Source of the DNA: Streptomyces sp. DH41
GTDB taxonomy: Bacteria > Actinomycetota > Actinomycetes > Streptomycetales > Streptomycetaceae
Direction of reading: 5' to 3'
DNA: 64,000 nt
NCBI RefSeq assembly: GCF_029813785.1
Contig: NZ_JARVKY010000016.1
Coordinates: 124,001-188,000, forward strand
Shown piece by piece: positions 41,361-49,802 of this stretch. The position numbers and the translations under genes are program-made. Each line of letters opens with the position of its first letter. Position 1 is the first letter of the stretch. A model generated the notes under the pieces. The model made no database searches and was not told where the DNA came from. It worked only from the letters and a program-made list of their open reading frames with translations.

Positions 41361-42491
41361 GTGACCGTCACCGCCTCCGACGCCGCCTCGCGCGCCGCCC
41401 AGATCCTCGCCCGCCCGGCCACCATCAACGGCCTGACCGTGCCGAACCGCATCGCGATGGCGCCGATGACCCGGATGTTCTCCCCGGGCGGCATCCCCGG
41501 CGACGACGTCGTCTCGTACTACTCCCGTCGGGCCGCCGCCGGTGTCGGCCTGGTCATCACCGAGGGTACGTACGTCGGCCACGACTCGGCCGGGCAGAGC
41601 GACAGCGTCCCGCGCTTCCACGGCGAGGAGCAGCTCGCCGGGTGGGCGAGGGTCGCCGACGCGGTGCACGCGGCGGGCGGCACGATCGTGCCGCAGCTGT
41701 GGCACATCGGCATGGTCCGCAACGAGGGCGAGCAGCCTTTCCCCGACGCCCCCGCCGTCGGCCCCTCCGGCCTGCGCATCGGCGAGGACGAGGTCACCGG
41801 CAAGGCGATGACCCAGCGCGATCTGGACGACGTCATCGGCGCCTTCGCCGAGGCCGCCGCGGCCGCCGAGCGCATCGGCTTCGACGGTGTGGAGCTCCAC
41901 GGCGCCCACGGCTACCTCATCGACCAGTTCCTGTGGGCGGGCACCAACCGCCGCACCGACGCCTACGGTGGCGACCCGGTGGCCCGCACCCGCTTCGCCG
42001 CCGAGATCGTGGCCGCCGTACGCGAGAAGGTCTCGCCCGACTTCCCGGTGATCTTCCGCTACTCGCAGTGGAAGCAGGACGCCTACGACGCCCGCCTCGC
42101 CGAGACCCCCGAGGAGCTGGAGGCGATCCTCGCCCCGCTCGCCTCGGCCGGCGTCGACGCCTTCCACGCCTCCACCCGCCGCTACTGGCTGCCCGAGTTC
42201 GACGACTCCGACCTCAACCTCGCCGGCTGGACCAGGAAGCTCACCGGCAAGACCGCCATCACGGTCGGCTCGGTCGGTCTCGAAGGCGAGTTCGGCAAGG
42301 CGTTCCTGGGCGAGGGCGCCGCGCTCGGCAGCCTCGACAACCTCCTGGACCGGATGGAGCGCGACGAGTTCGACATGGTCGCCGTCGGCCGCGCGGTGCT
42401 CCAGGACCCGGACTGGGCCCGGAAGGTCCTCTCCGGCCGCTTCGACGAGCTGGCGCCGTTCGACGCGGCGGCGCTCAAGACCCTGAGCTGA
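41361..42491 (+). CDS. NADH:flavin oxidoreductase / Old Yellow Enzyme family
   Basis: The 376-residue TIM-barrel enzyme shows NRIAMAPMTRMFS, VVSYYSRRAAAGVGLVITEGTYV, VPQLWHIGM, FDGVELHGAHGYLIDQFLW and NRRTDAYGG. These are OYE signatures for FMN binding, with a His pair for enone substrates. It probably reduces activated C=C bonds in detoxification. I chose GTG 41361 after GAGGAG; the ORF extends upstream without family similarity. Confidence 0.9.
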   Translation: MTVTASDAASRAAQILARPATINGLTVPNRIAMAPMTRMFSPGGIPGDDVVSYYSRRAAAGVGLVITEGTYVGHDSAGQSDSVPRFHGEEQLAGWARVADAVHAAGGTIVPQLWHIGMVRNEGEQPFPDAPAVGPSGLRIGEDEVTGKAMTQRDLDDVIGAFAEAAAAAERIGFDGVELHGAHGYLIDQFLWAGTNRRTDAYGGDPVARTRFAAEIVAAVREKVSPDFPVIFRYSQWKQDAYDARLAETPEELEAILAPLASAGVDAFHASTRRYWLPEFDDSDLNLAGWTRKLTGKTAITVGSVGLEGEFGKAFLGEGAALGSLDNLLDRMERDEFDMVAVGRAVLQDPDWARKVLSGRFDELAPFDAAALKTLS

Positions 42492-42533
42492 CCCGGCCGC
42501 TGCGGGTGCGCACCACGGCGTAGGGTCCGTGGG

Positions 42534-44084
42534 ATGACGAATCCCGGACCCGTGGAATCAGTGGAATCAGCAGGCCCTGTGGTGCGCACCGGCACCGGTT
42601 CGGTGCGCGGGCGGCGGGAGGACGGGCTGACCGTCTTCCGCGGCATCCCGTTCGCCGAACCGCCGGTGGGCGAGGCGAGGTTCGCCGCCCCGCGCCCGGC
42701 CCGCGCCTGGGACGGCATACGCGAGGCGTACGCCTTCGGTCCGCCGCCCCCGCAGGACGCCGGCGTAGCGGGCACCACCGGCCACGTCGACGTGCCCGTG
42801 GGCGACGACTGGCTGACCGTCAACGTCTGGACGCCCGCCCCGGACCCGGCCGTCCACCGCCCGGTGATGGTGTGGATCTACGGCGGCGCGTACAAGCTCG
42901 GCCACGCCGGCAGCCCCGGCTACGACGCCCGCCGCATCGCCGAGGACGGCGACCTGGTCGTCGTCACCTTCAACTACCGCCTCGGCATGGAGGGTTTCGC
43001 CCGTATCGAGGGCGCCCCCGCCAACCGTGGCCTGCTCGACCAGGTGGCCGCGCTGGAGTGGGTACGGGAGAACATCGCGGCGTTCGGCGGCGACCCGGAC
43101 CAGGTCACCGTCTTCGGCGAGTCGGCCGGCGCCGGGTCCGTCGCCTCGCTGCTGGCCATGCCGAGCGCGACCGGGCTGTTCCGGCGGGCCATCGCCCAGA
43201 GTGTGCCGGGCACGTTCTTCTCCGACGAACTCGCCCGGGACATCGCCACCGCCCTCGCCGCCGAGCTCGGACTGCGCCCGACCGTCGCCGACCTGGCGGC
43301 CGTGGACCCGGACCGGCTGGTCAAGGCGGGGCAGTCCCTCGCCCCGAAGATGCCCGGGTACGTGGACCGCTGGGGGCAGGCCGCGCCCACGGTCACCCCC
43401 TACTCGCCGGTCGTCGACGGAGACGTGCTGCCGGTCATGCCGTGGCAGGCACTCGCGTCCGGCGCATCCCGGGACGTCGACCTGATCGTCGGTCACAACC
43501 GGGACGAGAACCGGCTCTTCACCGCCATGGCGGGCAAGCTCGGCCGGATCACCGAGGAACGCGCGAGCGCGGCCCTCGGCCTGTACGCGCCGGGCGGCGA
43601 GGCGGCCTACCGCGCCGCGTACCCGGGCGCGTCCGCGAACGACCTCTACGAACGCGTCCAGACCGACTGGCTCTTCGCCATGCCGTCCCTGCACCTGGCC
43701 GAGGCCCACCTCGCGGGCGGCGGCCGGTCCCACGTCTACGAACTGACCTGGCCGGCCCCGGGCGACGGCGGCGCCCTCGGCGCCTGTCACGCCCTGGACG
43801 TCCCGCTCCTCTTCGGCACCTTCCAGGCCGACCTCGGGCTGCTCCTCTTCGAGGGCGCGGAGCCGTCCCCGGAGGCGCGCGCCCTGTCGTCCCGCTTCCG
43901 GTCCTCGTGGACGTCCTTCGCACGCACCGGCGACCCCGGCTGGCCCGCGTACGACACGGAACGGCGCCTGGTGCGGGTGCTCGACGCGGAGCCGGCCGTC
44001 GCGCCGTACCCGGGGGAGGCGTCGCGGCGGCTGTGGGAGGACTACGAGTTCGCGCCCCTGCCGCTGGTGCGAACGGAGGCGTGA
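42534..44084 (+). CDS. Type-B carboxylesterase/lipase
   Basis: The 516-residue alpha/beta-hydrolase has the type-B N-terminus VFRGIPFAEPPVGEARF, oxyanion loop VWIYGGAYKLG, nucleophile elbow VFGESAGAGS (Ser197) and a C-terminal His region (GACHALDVPLLFGTF). It is 42 bp downstream of the flavin oxidoreductase on the same strand and may be co-transcribed. The substrate is unknown. Confidence 0.9.
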   Translation: MTNPGPVESVESAGPVVRTGTGSVRGRREDGLTVFRGIPFAEPPVGEARFAAPRPARAWDGIREAYAFGPPPPQDAGVAGTTGHVDVPVGDDWLTVNVWTPAPDPAVHRPVMVWIYGGAYKLGHAGSPGYDARRIAEDGDLVVVTFNYRLGMEGFARIEGAPANRGLLDQVAALEWVRENIAAFGGDPDQVTVFGESAGAGSVASLLAMPSATGLFRRAIAQSVPGTFFSDELARDIATALAAELGLRPTVADLAAVDPDRLVKAGQSLAPKMPGYVDRWGQAAPTVTPYSPVVDGDVLPVMPWQALASGASRDVDLIVGHNRDENRLFTAMAGKLGRITEERASAALGLYAPGGEAAYRAAYPGASANDLYERVQTDWLFAMPSLHLAEAHLAGGGRSHVYELTWPAPGDGGALGACHALDVPLLFGTFQADLGLLLFEGAEPSPEARALSSRFRSSWTSFARTGDPGWPAYDTERRLVRVLDAEPAVAPYPGEASRRLWEDYEFAPLPLVRTEA

Positions 44085-44106
44085 CCGGCCGGGGTCTCGT
44101 GCCGGG

Positions 44107-44774
44107 GCGGGGCGTCAGGGCGTCGCCGACTTCCACGTGGCCGTGGGGCCGCCCGCTTCTGTGCCAGTGTCGTGCTTCCACGACCCGCGTCAAGGGCGCT
44201 GCGCGTCGCCTTCGGCGATCGGCCTGCGGCCGCCCCTTGACCCGGCTCGCTCCAGCACGGTGGAGAAGCGTGCGGGCGGCCGGGGAGGGTGGGTGTCCTA
44301 GGTACACCGGGCCCTTGGGCGGGTCGCGCGGTCGCCCGGCGTGAGGGGGCGCGTCGGCGCCTCGCCGGCACGCCGGGAGTGTTCGGCGTCTGACGCCCGG
44401 TGGGTGGGGGCCCTCTCGAAAACCGAGGACAAAACAGCGATTTCGTCCTCGGTTTTAGAGAGAGGTCCCGCCCGAGGGCTCCCGCGCCGAGACGGAATCA
44501 CCCACCGGCCGTCAGACGCCGAGGCGGCCCGGCGTGCAGGCGAGGCGCCGACGCGCTCCCTCGTGCCGGGGACCGGTCGGCCGACCTGATGGACCGGTGT
44601 GCCCCGGCCACCCGTTCTTCCGGGCCGCTCGCTCGCTTCTCCCTCGTGCTGGAGCGAGCCGAGTCAAGGGTGGGCCGTAGGCCGATCGCCGAAGGCGACG
44701 CGCAGCGCCCTTTACTCGGGTCGTGGAAGCACGACCATGGCAAGGAAGCGAGTGGCCCCACGGTCACCTGGAAG
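44107..44774. repeat. Large imperfect inverted repeat (~310-bp arms)
   Basis: The left arm (from about 44107) and right arm (to 44774) are reverse complements at roughly 85-90 percent by eye. Example pairs are GCGCGTCGCCTTCGGCGATC at 44201-44220 with its complement around 44684-44703, and GCGTCGGCGC at 44351 with GCGCCGACGC at 44545. The centre is AAAACCGAGGAC (44419-44430) against GTCCTCGGTTTT (44445-44456). It fills the gap between the esterase and the DUF397 gene; no coding frame in it is convincing. Its right end overlaps the DUF397 stop. Confidence 0.9.
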
Positions 44775-44973
44775 CCGGGGCTGCCTTGATGCCGTCGACG
44801 AAGACCGACCAGGCGTCGGCCTGGAACCGCAGCCTGGGCCCGTGGGGGTCCTTGGAATCGCGGACCGGGATGGCGGCAGGGCTGCCGACGGCGACCTCCA
44901 GACAGTTGCCGCCGCTGCCCCCGCTGTAGCTGGACTTGTACCAGTCCAGGTGGTGCTCAGGGATGCTCCTCAT
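44764..44973 (-). CDS. DUF397 family small protein
   Basis: The 69-residue protein matches DUF397: DWYKSSYSGGSGGNCLEVAV...IPVRDSKDPHGPRLRFQADAWSVFVDGIK. Such proteins are encoded next to XRE/DUF5753 regulators in streptomycetes and act as partner or antitoxin-like components (as with the BldB/AbaA-type neighbours). It overlaps the upstream regulator by 17 bp. The stop lies within the large inverted repeat. Confidence 0.9.
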   Translation of the reverse strand: MRSIPEHHLDWYKSSYSGGSGGNCLEVAVGSPAAIPVRDSKDPHGPRLRFQADAWSVFVDGIKAAPASR

Positions 44974-45796
44974 GGACGTAATCCTGCGCCATCGCCTCAA
45001 CTAGGGCCAGGGAGTTCTTCGGGGACAGCGAACAGGCAGAGAGCAGGCTGTAGGTGTGCCGCTGGTAGCGGACGACGGTGGGTTCATCCTCCAGCCGCCC
45101 GGTGCCGACGCCCTCGAAGTACACCAGCGGAGGCGCATCCTCGAAGTCCATCAACTTGATGGCGCCCTCCAGTGAGGCATGCGCTCCCGCGTCGAACGGC
45201 AGCACCTGCACAATGATCCGGTTTCGGCGAATCAGGCTGACGACGTGGCCGAGCGCCTCGGCCATCACCTCACGCCCGCCGGTGACCCGCCGCAGCGCGG
45301 CTTCGTCCAGTACCACCCACAACTGGGGCTTTGTTGGATCGTCGAGGAGACGGGCCCGGTCCATCCGCGCCGCCACCAGTTTCTCGATCACCTCGTTCGG
45401 CGCCGTGGGTTGGTACGCCCGGCACACCGCCCGTGTGTACGCAGGGGTTTGCAGCAGTCCAGGGATCAGCAGGGGCGCGTACTCCCTGATCTCCGTGGCG
45501 GTCGCCTCCGCCTCCGCCGCCTCCGCGAAGTGCTCCGGATACTTCGACTTCGCCGAAGCCGCGCAGTTCCGCCGGAAGAAGTCCTCCGTCCCGAGGACGT
45601 CGTCCAGCATGCGCGCGTACTCCGGTTGCATCCGCCGCGTACCGGACTCCAGTTGTCCGATGAACGAACCGCTGACGAACAGCCGCGCGCCCAGGTCCTC
45701 CTGGCTCAGCCCGGTCTTCTCGCGGGCGTGGCGCAACTCGGCGCCGAGGAGGGCGCGGGGGGACGACGAAGGGTCGAGGTCTTTCGGTCCAGGCAT
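44957..45796 (-). CDS. XRE-family HTH regulator with DUF5753 domain
   Basis: The 279-residue protein has an N-terminal HTH (LGAELRHAREKTGLSQEDLGARLFVSGSFIGQLESGTRRM) followed by the DUF5753 domain (EIREYAPLLIPGLLQTPAYTRAVCRAY, RRNRIIVQVLPFDAGAHASLEGAIKLMDFEDAPPLVYFEG). The ATG at 45796 has GGGAG 9 nt upstream. It is coupled to the DUF397 gene, the standard streptomycete pair, of which each genome carries many. Confidence 0.93.
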   Translation of the reverse strand: MPGPKDLDPSSSPRALLGAELRHAREKTGLSQEDLGARLFVSGSFIGQLESGTRRMQPEYARMLDDVLGTEDFFRRNCAASAKSKYPEHFAEAAEAEATATEIREYAPLLIPGLLQTPAYTRAVCRAYQPTAPNEVIEKLVAARMDRARLLDDPTKPQLWVVLDEAALRRVTGGREVMAEALGHVVSLIRRNRIIVQVLPFDAGAHASLEGAIKLMDFEDAPPLVYFEGVGTGRLEDEPTVVRYQRHTYSLLSACSLSPKNSLALVEAMAQDYVHEEHP

Positions 45797-45913
45797 GGCA
45801 AGGAACTCCCGGTCGCACATCAGGGCTTGTTGGGACGCCCTGTATGGCCAGGTTAGAGGCGGGGCAGACACGCTGTGTACCGAATCAGGAACTCAGCGTG
45901 GAGGTGAGGAAGG

Positions 45914-46303
45914 GTGCGGTCGACCGAAGAAGTCGTCGAGTCCTTGCGGCAGGCCCTCGTGGGCGCCGGAGTCGTGCTGCCGTCCCTGTGCGTCGATCCC
46001 GTGACCGGCGCGAGTGACGAGCCGTTCGCCCTGGTCGACCTGGGGCGGTGCAACGTCCGGGTCGCCGAGCGGCTGGCGTCGGTGGTGCGTGGTGAGCGGC
46101 CGGCGGTCGGTACGCATGCCGTGGACGCGCGGGACGGGCGCGTGGGGGAGGTGGTGGGACACGCCGGCGGCGACGTGCGGTTGCGGCCGGTCGCCGGGGG
46201 CCGGGCGTGGGACTGCCCCCGGGCGTCGGTGGCGGTGGCGCAGCCGGAGGAGGTGCTGAGGGCACGGCTGAGAGGGACGAACCGTGAGAGCGCGCGCCCT
46301 TAG
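45914..46303 (+). CDS. Conserved hypothetical protein often found with XRE/DUF397 pairs
   Basis: The 129-residue soluble protein (TEEVVESLRQALVGAGVVLPSLCVDPVTG...FALVDLGRCNVRVAERLASVV) has no named domain that I recognise. It is divergent from the XRE/DUF397 pair and resembles proteins I recall next to such pairs. The GTG start follows TGAGGAAGG. Confidence 0.6.
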   Translation: MRSTEEVVESLRQALVGAGVVLPSLCVDPVTGASDEPFALVDLGRCNVRVAERLASVVRGERPAVGTHAVDARDGRVGEVVGHAGGDVRLRPVAGGRAWDCPRASVAVAQPEEVLRARLRGTNRESARP

Positions 46304-46443
46304 CGCCTGTCTGACGGGGAAGCGGCGGCAGGCGTCCGATGATCCGCCGGACGCACTGCCTGGCAGGACCGCTTCCAGCCGGGGCGTGTCCGGCTCGTCC
46401 AGGGCATGGGCGCGGTTCGCCACCACCCGCTGAAGGCCGGCGA
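46304..46443 (-). pseudogene. Possible coding remnant
   Basis: On the minus strand this 140-bp gap reads an open frame (VIAGLQRVVANRAHALDEPDT...LEAVLPG) with Streptomyces-like codon use. It is cut off at both ends by neighbours. It may be a decayed gene fragment, or a chance frame. Confidence 0.25.
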
Positions 46444-47442
46444 TCACGAGACCGTGGTCAGCACGATCTTGCCCTGGATGTGTCCCTGCGCGGCTCGCGT
46501 GTGCGCGCCGGCCGCTTCGGGCAGCGGGTAGGTGCTGTCCACCCCGACCTGGAGCTTGCCCTCGTCGAACAGGCGCCCGATCCGGGCGAGCTGGGGGCCG
46601 TTGGAACGCACCTGGATGTTCGAGACCGTGATGCCCAGACGCGCCGTCTCCTCCGGGTCGTACTCGGCGAAGAACACCGGAAGCATGGTGCCGCCGCGCT
46701 TGAGCACGCTCAGGAAGCGTGAGCTGTCCGGGCCACCGACGGCGTCGATCACCAGGTCGGCGTCGCTGACCACGTCCGTGGCCCGCGTCGTGGTGTAGTC
46801 GATGAACTCGTCGGCGCCGAGCTCGCGCAGGAACCGCTCGTGGCGGCCCGAGGCCACCGCGACGACGTGTGCCCCCTTCCACTTCGCCAGCTGCACCGCG
46901 AAGTGGCCCACTCCACCGGCGGCCCCGTTGACCAGCACGGTCATCCCCGGCGTGATCGGCACCGGCTGGTGCACCCGGCCGGTGAAGGGGGACGGCACGT
47001 CATGGCCGAGATCGACCAGGTACTGCCAGGCCGTCAGCACGGCCATCGGTGCCCCAGCCGCCTGGGCGTGGTCGATACCGGCCGGTTTGTGAGCCAGGTC
47101 GGAAGCCGGCGCGGCCACGTAATCGGCGTACGTCCGGCCGTCGAATCCGGGGAACCGCAGCATGCCGAAGACCTCGTCGCCGACGGCGAACCCCCGCACG
47201 TCCGGAGCGACCGCCTGGACCACACCCGACATGTCCGTTCCAGGGGTCAGGGGGAACTCCAGCGCCGGCCTCATCTCGGCCGGCATGACCTTCATCCCCT
47301 CACGCAGGTACCAGTCCGGCGGGTTGACGCCCGCCGCGTGCACCCGGACGAGCACCTCGCCCGGGCCGATCTCGGGAATCGGCACCTCGTCGTACCGCAG
47401 AACTTCCGGGCCGCCCGCTTCGTGGAACTGGATCGCCTTCAT
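46444..47442 (-). CDS. NADP-dependent zinc-type alcohol dehydrogenase / quinone oxidoreductase
   Basis: The 332-residue MDR-family enzyme begins MKAIQFHEAGGPEVLRYDEVP and contains GTDMSGVVQAV, VLVNGAAGGVGHFAVQLAKWKGAHVVAVASG (NADP-binding) and GADEFIDYTT. It lacks the zinc-binding cysteines, so it is the quinone-reductase class. It is divergent from a LysR regulator with a palindrome between, so it is the probable LysR target. Confidence 0.9.
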   Translation of the reverse strand: MKAIQFHEAGGPEVLRYDEVPIPEIGPGEVLVRVHAAGVNPPDWYLREGMKVMPAEMRPALEFPLTPGTDMSGVVQAVAPDVRGFAVGDEVFGMLRFPGFDGRTYADYVAAPASDLAHKPAGIDHAQAAGAPMAVLTAWQYLVDLGHDVPSPFTGRVHQPVPITPGMTVLVNGAAGGVGHFAVQLAKWKGAHVVAVASGRHERFLRELGADEFIDYTTTRATDVVSDADLVIDAVGGPDSSRFLSVLKRGGTMLPVFFAEYDPEETARLGITVSNIQVRSNGPQLARIGRLFDEGKLQVGVDSTYPLPEAAGAHTRAAQGHIQGKIVLTTVS

Positions 47443-47511
47443 CGCGCCTGTCGCTTTCTCGGGGAAACGTTGCTTCCCTCAGTCAAGGCCCAGGACGGCA
47501 TGGGCGTCCAA

Positions 47512-47531
47512 GACCGGTTCGGCAACCGGTC
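47512..47531. promoter_or_regulatory. 20-bp perfect palindrome, LysR operator candidate
   Basis: GACCGGTT-CGGC-AACCGGTC lies between the divergent oxidoreductase and LysR genes, 34 bp before the LysR start. The dyad size and position fit a LysR recognition site. Confidence 0.6.
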
Positions 47532-47564
47532 ATTCCGAAACGGCATGACACGTACGCTGGCAGG

Positions 47565-48443
47565 GTGAACGACCTCGGGCAGGACCTGGATCTGCGGCTG
47601 GTGCGCTACTTCACCGTGGTGGCGGCGCACCAGCACTTCGGCCGGGCCGCCGCCGACCTGCACGTGGCGCAGCCGGCGCTGAGCCGCCAGATCCAGCGGC
47701 TCGAGAAGTACCTCGGCACACGACTGCTGGACCGCACACCCCAGGGCGCCCGGCTCACTCCGGCCGGCCAGACGTTCCTTCCCCGGGGACAGGCCCTGCT
47801 GCGGTCCGCCCGCCAGGCCGAGCTGGCCGTGCGTGACCAGGCCGGGGGCGAACGCATCACCATCGGTTACGTCGAGGACCTGGTGATCACCGCCGCCGTA
47901 CGGGAACTGCGCCGCCGTTGCCCGGACGCCGAGATCGCCACCCGGCATCTGAGCTGCCGCGACGTCGGGGCGCTGGCCGACAGGCGCGTCGACGCCCTGA
48001 TCGGGCGGGCCCCGCTGCCGTTCGACTCCGTCGACGACGTGTTCATCACCCCGCTGTACGAGGAGCCCCGGATGCTCGTGGTCCCGCGCGGCCATCCCTT
48101 GGCCGACCGCGCCTCGGTGACCGTGGAGGAACTGGCCGGTGAGGAGGTGGCGCCCTGCGCCTTCGAGACCGCGGACTGGACTTCCTCCCGGCTCCTCGGG
48201 GCCGGTCTGCCGCCGATCGAGAGCTACGAGGACAAGCTCGAACTCGTCGCGAATGGCGAGGCGATCGCCGTGCTGCCGGTCGGCGATCGGCGCAGCTCAC
48301 TGCGTCCCGACCTCGTCACCGTCCCGGTCGAGGGCGCTCCCCCCAGCCAGGTCGTGCTGGTCAGCCGCACGGGCGATCCGAATCCGATGATCGGGAGTCT
48401 CCGGCTGGCCGCCGAGGCCGTCCTGACCGCCCCGGCAGCCTGA
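47565..48443 (+). CDS. LysR-family transcriptional regulator
   Basis: The 292-residue protein has the LysR HTH (VRYFTVVAAHQHFGRAAADLHVAQPALSRQIQRLEKYLGTRLLDRTPQGARLTPAG) and a periplasmic-binding-like effector domain (ITIGYVEDLVITAAVRELRRR, PLYEEPRMLVVPRGHPLAD). It probably controls the divergent quinone oxidoreductase gene. The effector is unknown. Confidence 0.93.
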   Translation: MNDLGQDLDLRLVRYFTVVAAHQHFGRAAADLHVAQPALSRQIQRLEKYLGTRLLDRTPQGARLTPAGQTFLPRGQALLRSARQAELAVRDQAGGERITIGYVEDLVITAAVRELRRRCPDAEIATRHLSCRDVGALADRRVDALIGRAPLPFDSVDDVFITPLYEEPRMLVVPRGHPLADRASVTVEELAGEEVAPCAFETADWTSSRLLGAGLPPIESYEDKLELVANGEAIAVLPVGDRRSSLRPDLVTVPVEGAPPSQVVLVSRTGDPNPMIGSLRLAAEAVLTAPAA

Positions 48444-48509
48444 CCGGGGCCGGCCGGTACCGACTGGTATGTCGACGGCGGCGGGAACCGGATCCGACCC
48501 GGCGGGCCG

Positions 48510-49094
48510 TCAGTCCCGGTCCGGTGCCACGATGCGTTCGACCGCCGCCGCCACCAGTTCGTCGCGCTCGGCCGGGGTGAAGACGTCCGGCAGGGTGAGC
48601 TGCTCGACGATCAGCCAGTTCAGGGCGAGGTAGAGCAGCTTGACGGCCATCGCGTCGCCGGGGAGGCCGGACGCCTCGTGGTACGAGACGTTGGCGGCGA
48701 CGTCGGCGCGGATGCGTTCGGTCAGGACCGCGCGCAGTTCGGGGCGGCGGGTCGCCTCCAGCCGGAGTTCCAGCAGCGCGAGGTAGCCGGCGCGGAACGA
48801 GGAGATGCGGTCGACGAGTTCGCGCATCAGCACGACGTACGTGTCCCGGTCGCGGCCGGCCGTCCGCTGGCGGGTGAGGGTCGCCTCGTCGGGGTGGAGC
48901 CGTTCGTAGACGCGGGCGCCGGCCTGGGTGAGCAGGTCGTCGCGGTTGGCGAAGTAGTTGGACGCGGTGCCGCCCGGTACGGCGGCCTCCGTGTCCACCG
49001 CCCGGAAGGTCAGGCCCCGGGCGCCCTGCGCGGCCAGTACCTCGATCGCGGCGTCGACGAGGGCGGCGCGGCGCTGGTCGTTCCTTCTCACCAT
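48510..49094 (-). CDS. TetR-family regulator
   Basis: The 194-residue regulator has the TetR HTH (ALVDAAIEVLAAQGARGLTFRAVDTEAAVPGGTASNYFANRDDLL) and an all-helical ligand domain. The ATG at 49094 is preferred for its GGAG site; a GTG two codons earlier is possible. It is divergent from the DHFR-like reductase, with two direct repeats between, so it likely represses both. Confidence 0.9.
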   Translation of the reverse strand: MVRRNDQRRAALVDAAIEVLAAQGARGLTFRAVDTEAAVPGGTASNYFANRDDLLTQAGARVYERLHPDEATLTRQRTAGRDRDTYVVLMRELVDRISSFRAGYLALLELRLEATRRPELRAVLTERIRADVAANVSYHEASGLPGDAMAVKLLYLALNWLIVEQLTLPDVFTPAERDELVAAAVERIVAPDRD

Positions 49095-49124
49095 GGGCAC
49101 GGCTCCATCGGAAATCTCATTGAC

Positions 49125-49180
49125 ACCACTCCAGGTGTAGTACTACGTTGAAACCACTTCAAGCAGAGTACTACGTGGGG
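49125..49180. promoter_or_regulatory. Two 28-bp direct repeats, TetR operator candidate
   Basis: Units beginning ACCACTCCAG at 49125 and ACCACTTCAAG at 49153 each end in AGTACTACGT (49139-49148 and 49167-49176). TTGAA-N5-TTCAA lies between them (49148-49162). They fill the TetR/reductase promoter region. Confidence 0.6.
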
Positions 49181-49188
49181 GTTCTTCT

Positions 49189-49782
49189 TTGCGAAAGCTC
49201 GTGTACTACGTCGCCGTCACCCTCGACGGCCGTATCGCCGGCCCCGGCGGAGAGTTCGACTTCTTCCCGCTCGGCGACGAACGGCAGGCCGCCGCCTACT
49301 CGGCCTGGACCAACCCGCTCTACCCGGAGACGGTGCCGACCGCCTACCGCGCCGCCGTCGGTCTCACCGACGTGCCCAACCGGAACTTCGACACCGTCCT
49401 GATGGGACTCGGCAGCTACCGTCCCGGTCTCGACGAGGGGTACCCCAGCCCGTACGCGCACCTGCGCCAGTACGTGGTGTCGAGCACCCTGAAGCCCGAC
49501 GAGGCCGACCCCGCCGTCACTGTCGTGCCCAGCGACCCGCTCGCCCTCGTCCGTGAGCTCAAGGCCGAGGACACCGGCCTGGACATCTGGCTGTGCGGCG
49601 GCGGGAAGCTCGCGGGCGCCCTGCTGTCCGAGATCGACGAGCTGCTGATCAAGAGCTACCCGGTGATCGCCGGTGCCGGTGTCCCGCTGGTCGACGGTGA
49701 CTTCGACCCCACGCTGTTCGACACCGCCGAGCGCACCGCCTTCACCAACGGCGTCACACTCACCCGCTTCACCCGCCGGTAG
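49189..49782 (+). CDS. Dihydrofolate reductase family (RibD C-terminal-like) reductase
   Basis: The 197-residue protein starts at TTG 49189 (RKLVYYVAVTLDGRIAGPGGEFDFFPLGD) and has VLMGLGSYRP and DIWLCGGGKLAGALLSEIDELLIKSYPVIAGAGVPL, the RibD_C/DHFR fold with NADPH binding. It is not a housekeeping DHFR. The G-rich GTGGGGG precedes the start. It is controlled by the divergent TetR by inference. Confidence 0.85.
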   Translation: MRKLVYYVAVTLDGRIAGPGGEFDFFPLGDERQAAAYSAWTNPLYPETVPTAYRAAVGLTDVPNRNFDTVLMGLGSYRPGLDEGYPSPYAHLRQYVVSSTLKPDEADPAVTVVPSDPLALVRELKAEDTGLDIWLCGGGKLAGALLSEIDELLIKSYPVIAGAGVPLVDGDFDPTLFDTAERTAFTNGVTLTRFTRR

Positions 49783-49802
49783 GGGAGACACCCCGGACGG
49801 GC

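Noticed and set aside
44341..44789. Short plus-strand frames in the inverted repeat
   Set aside because: They overlap a region that is its own reverse complement, show no domains, and lack conserved starts.
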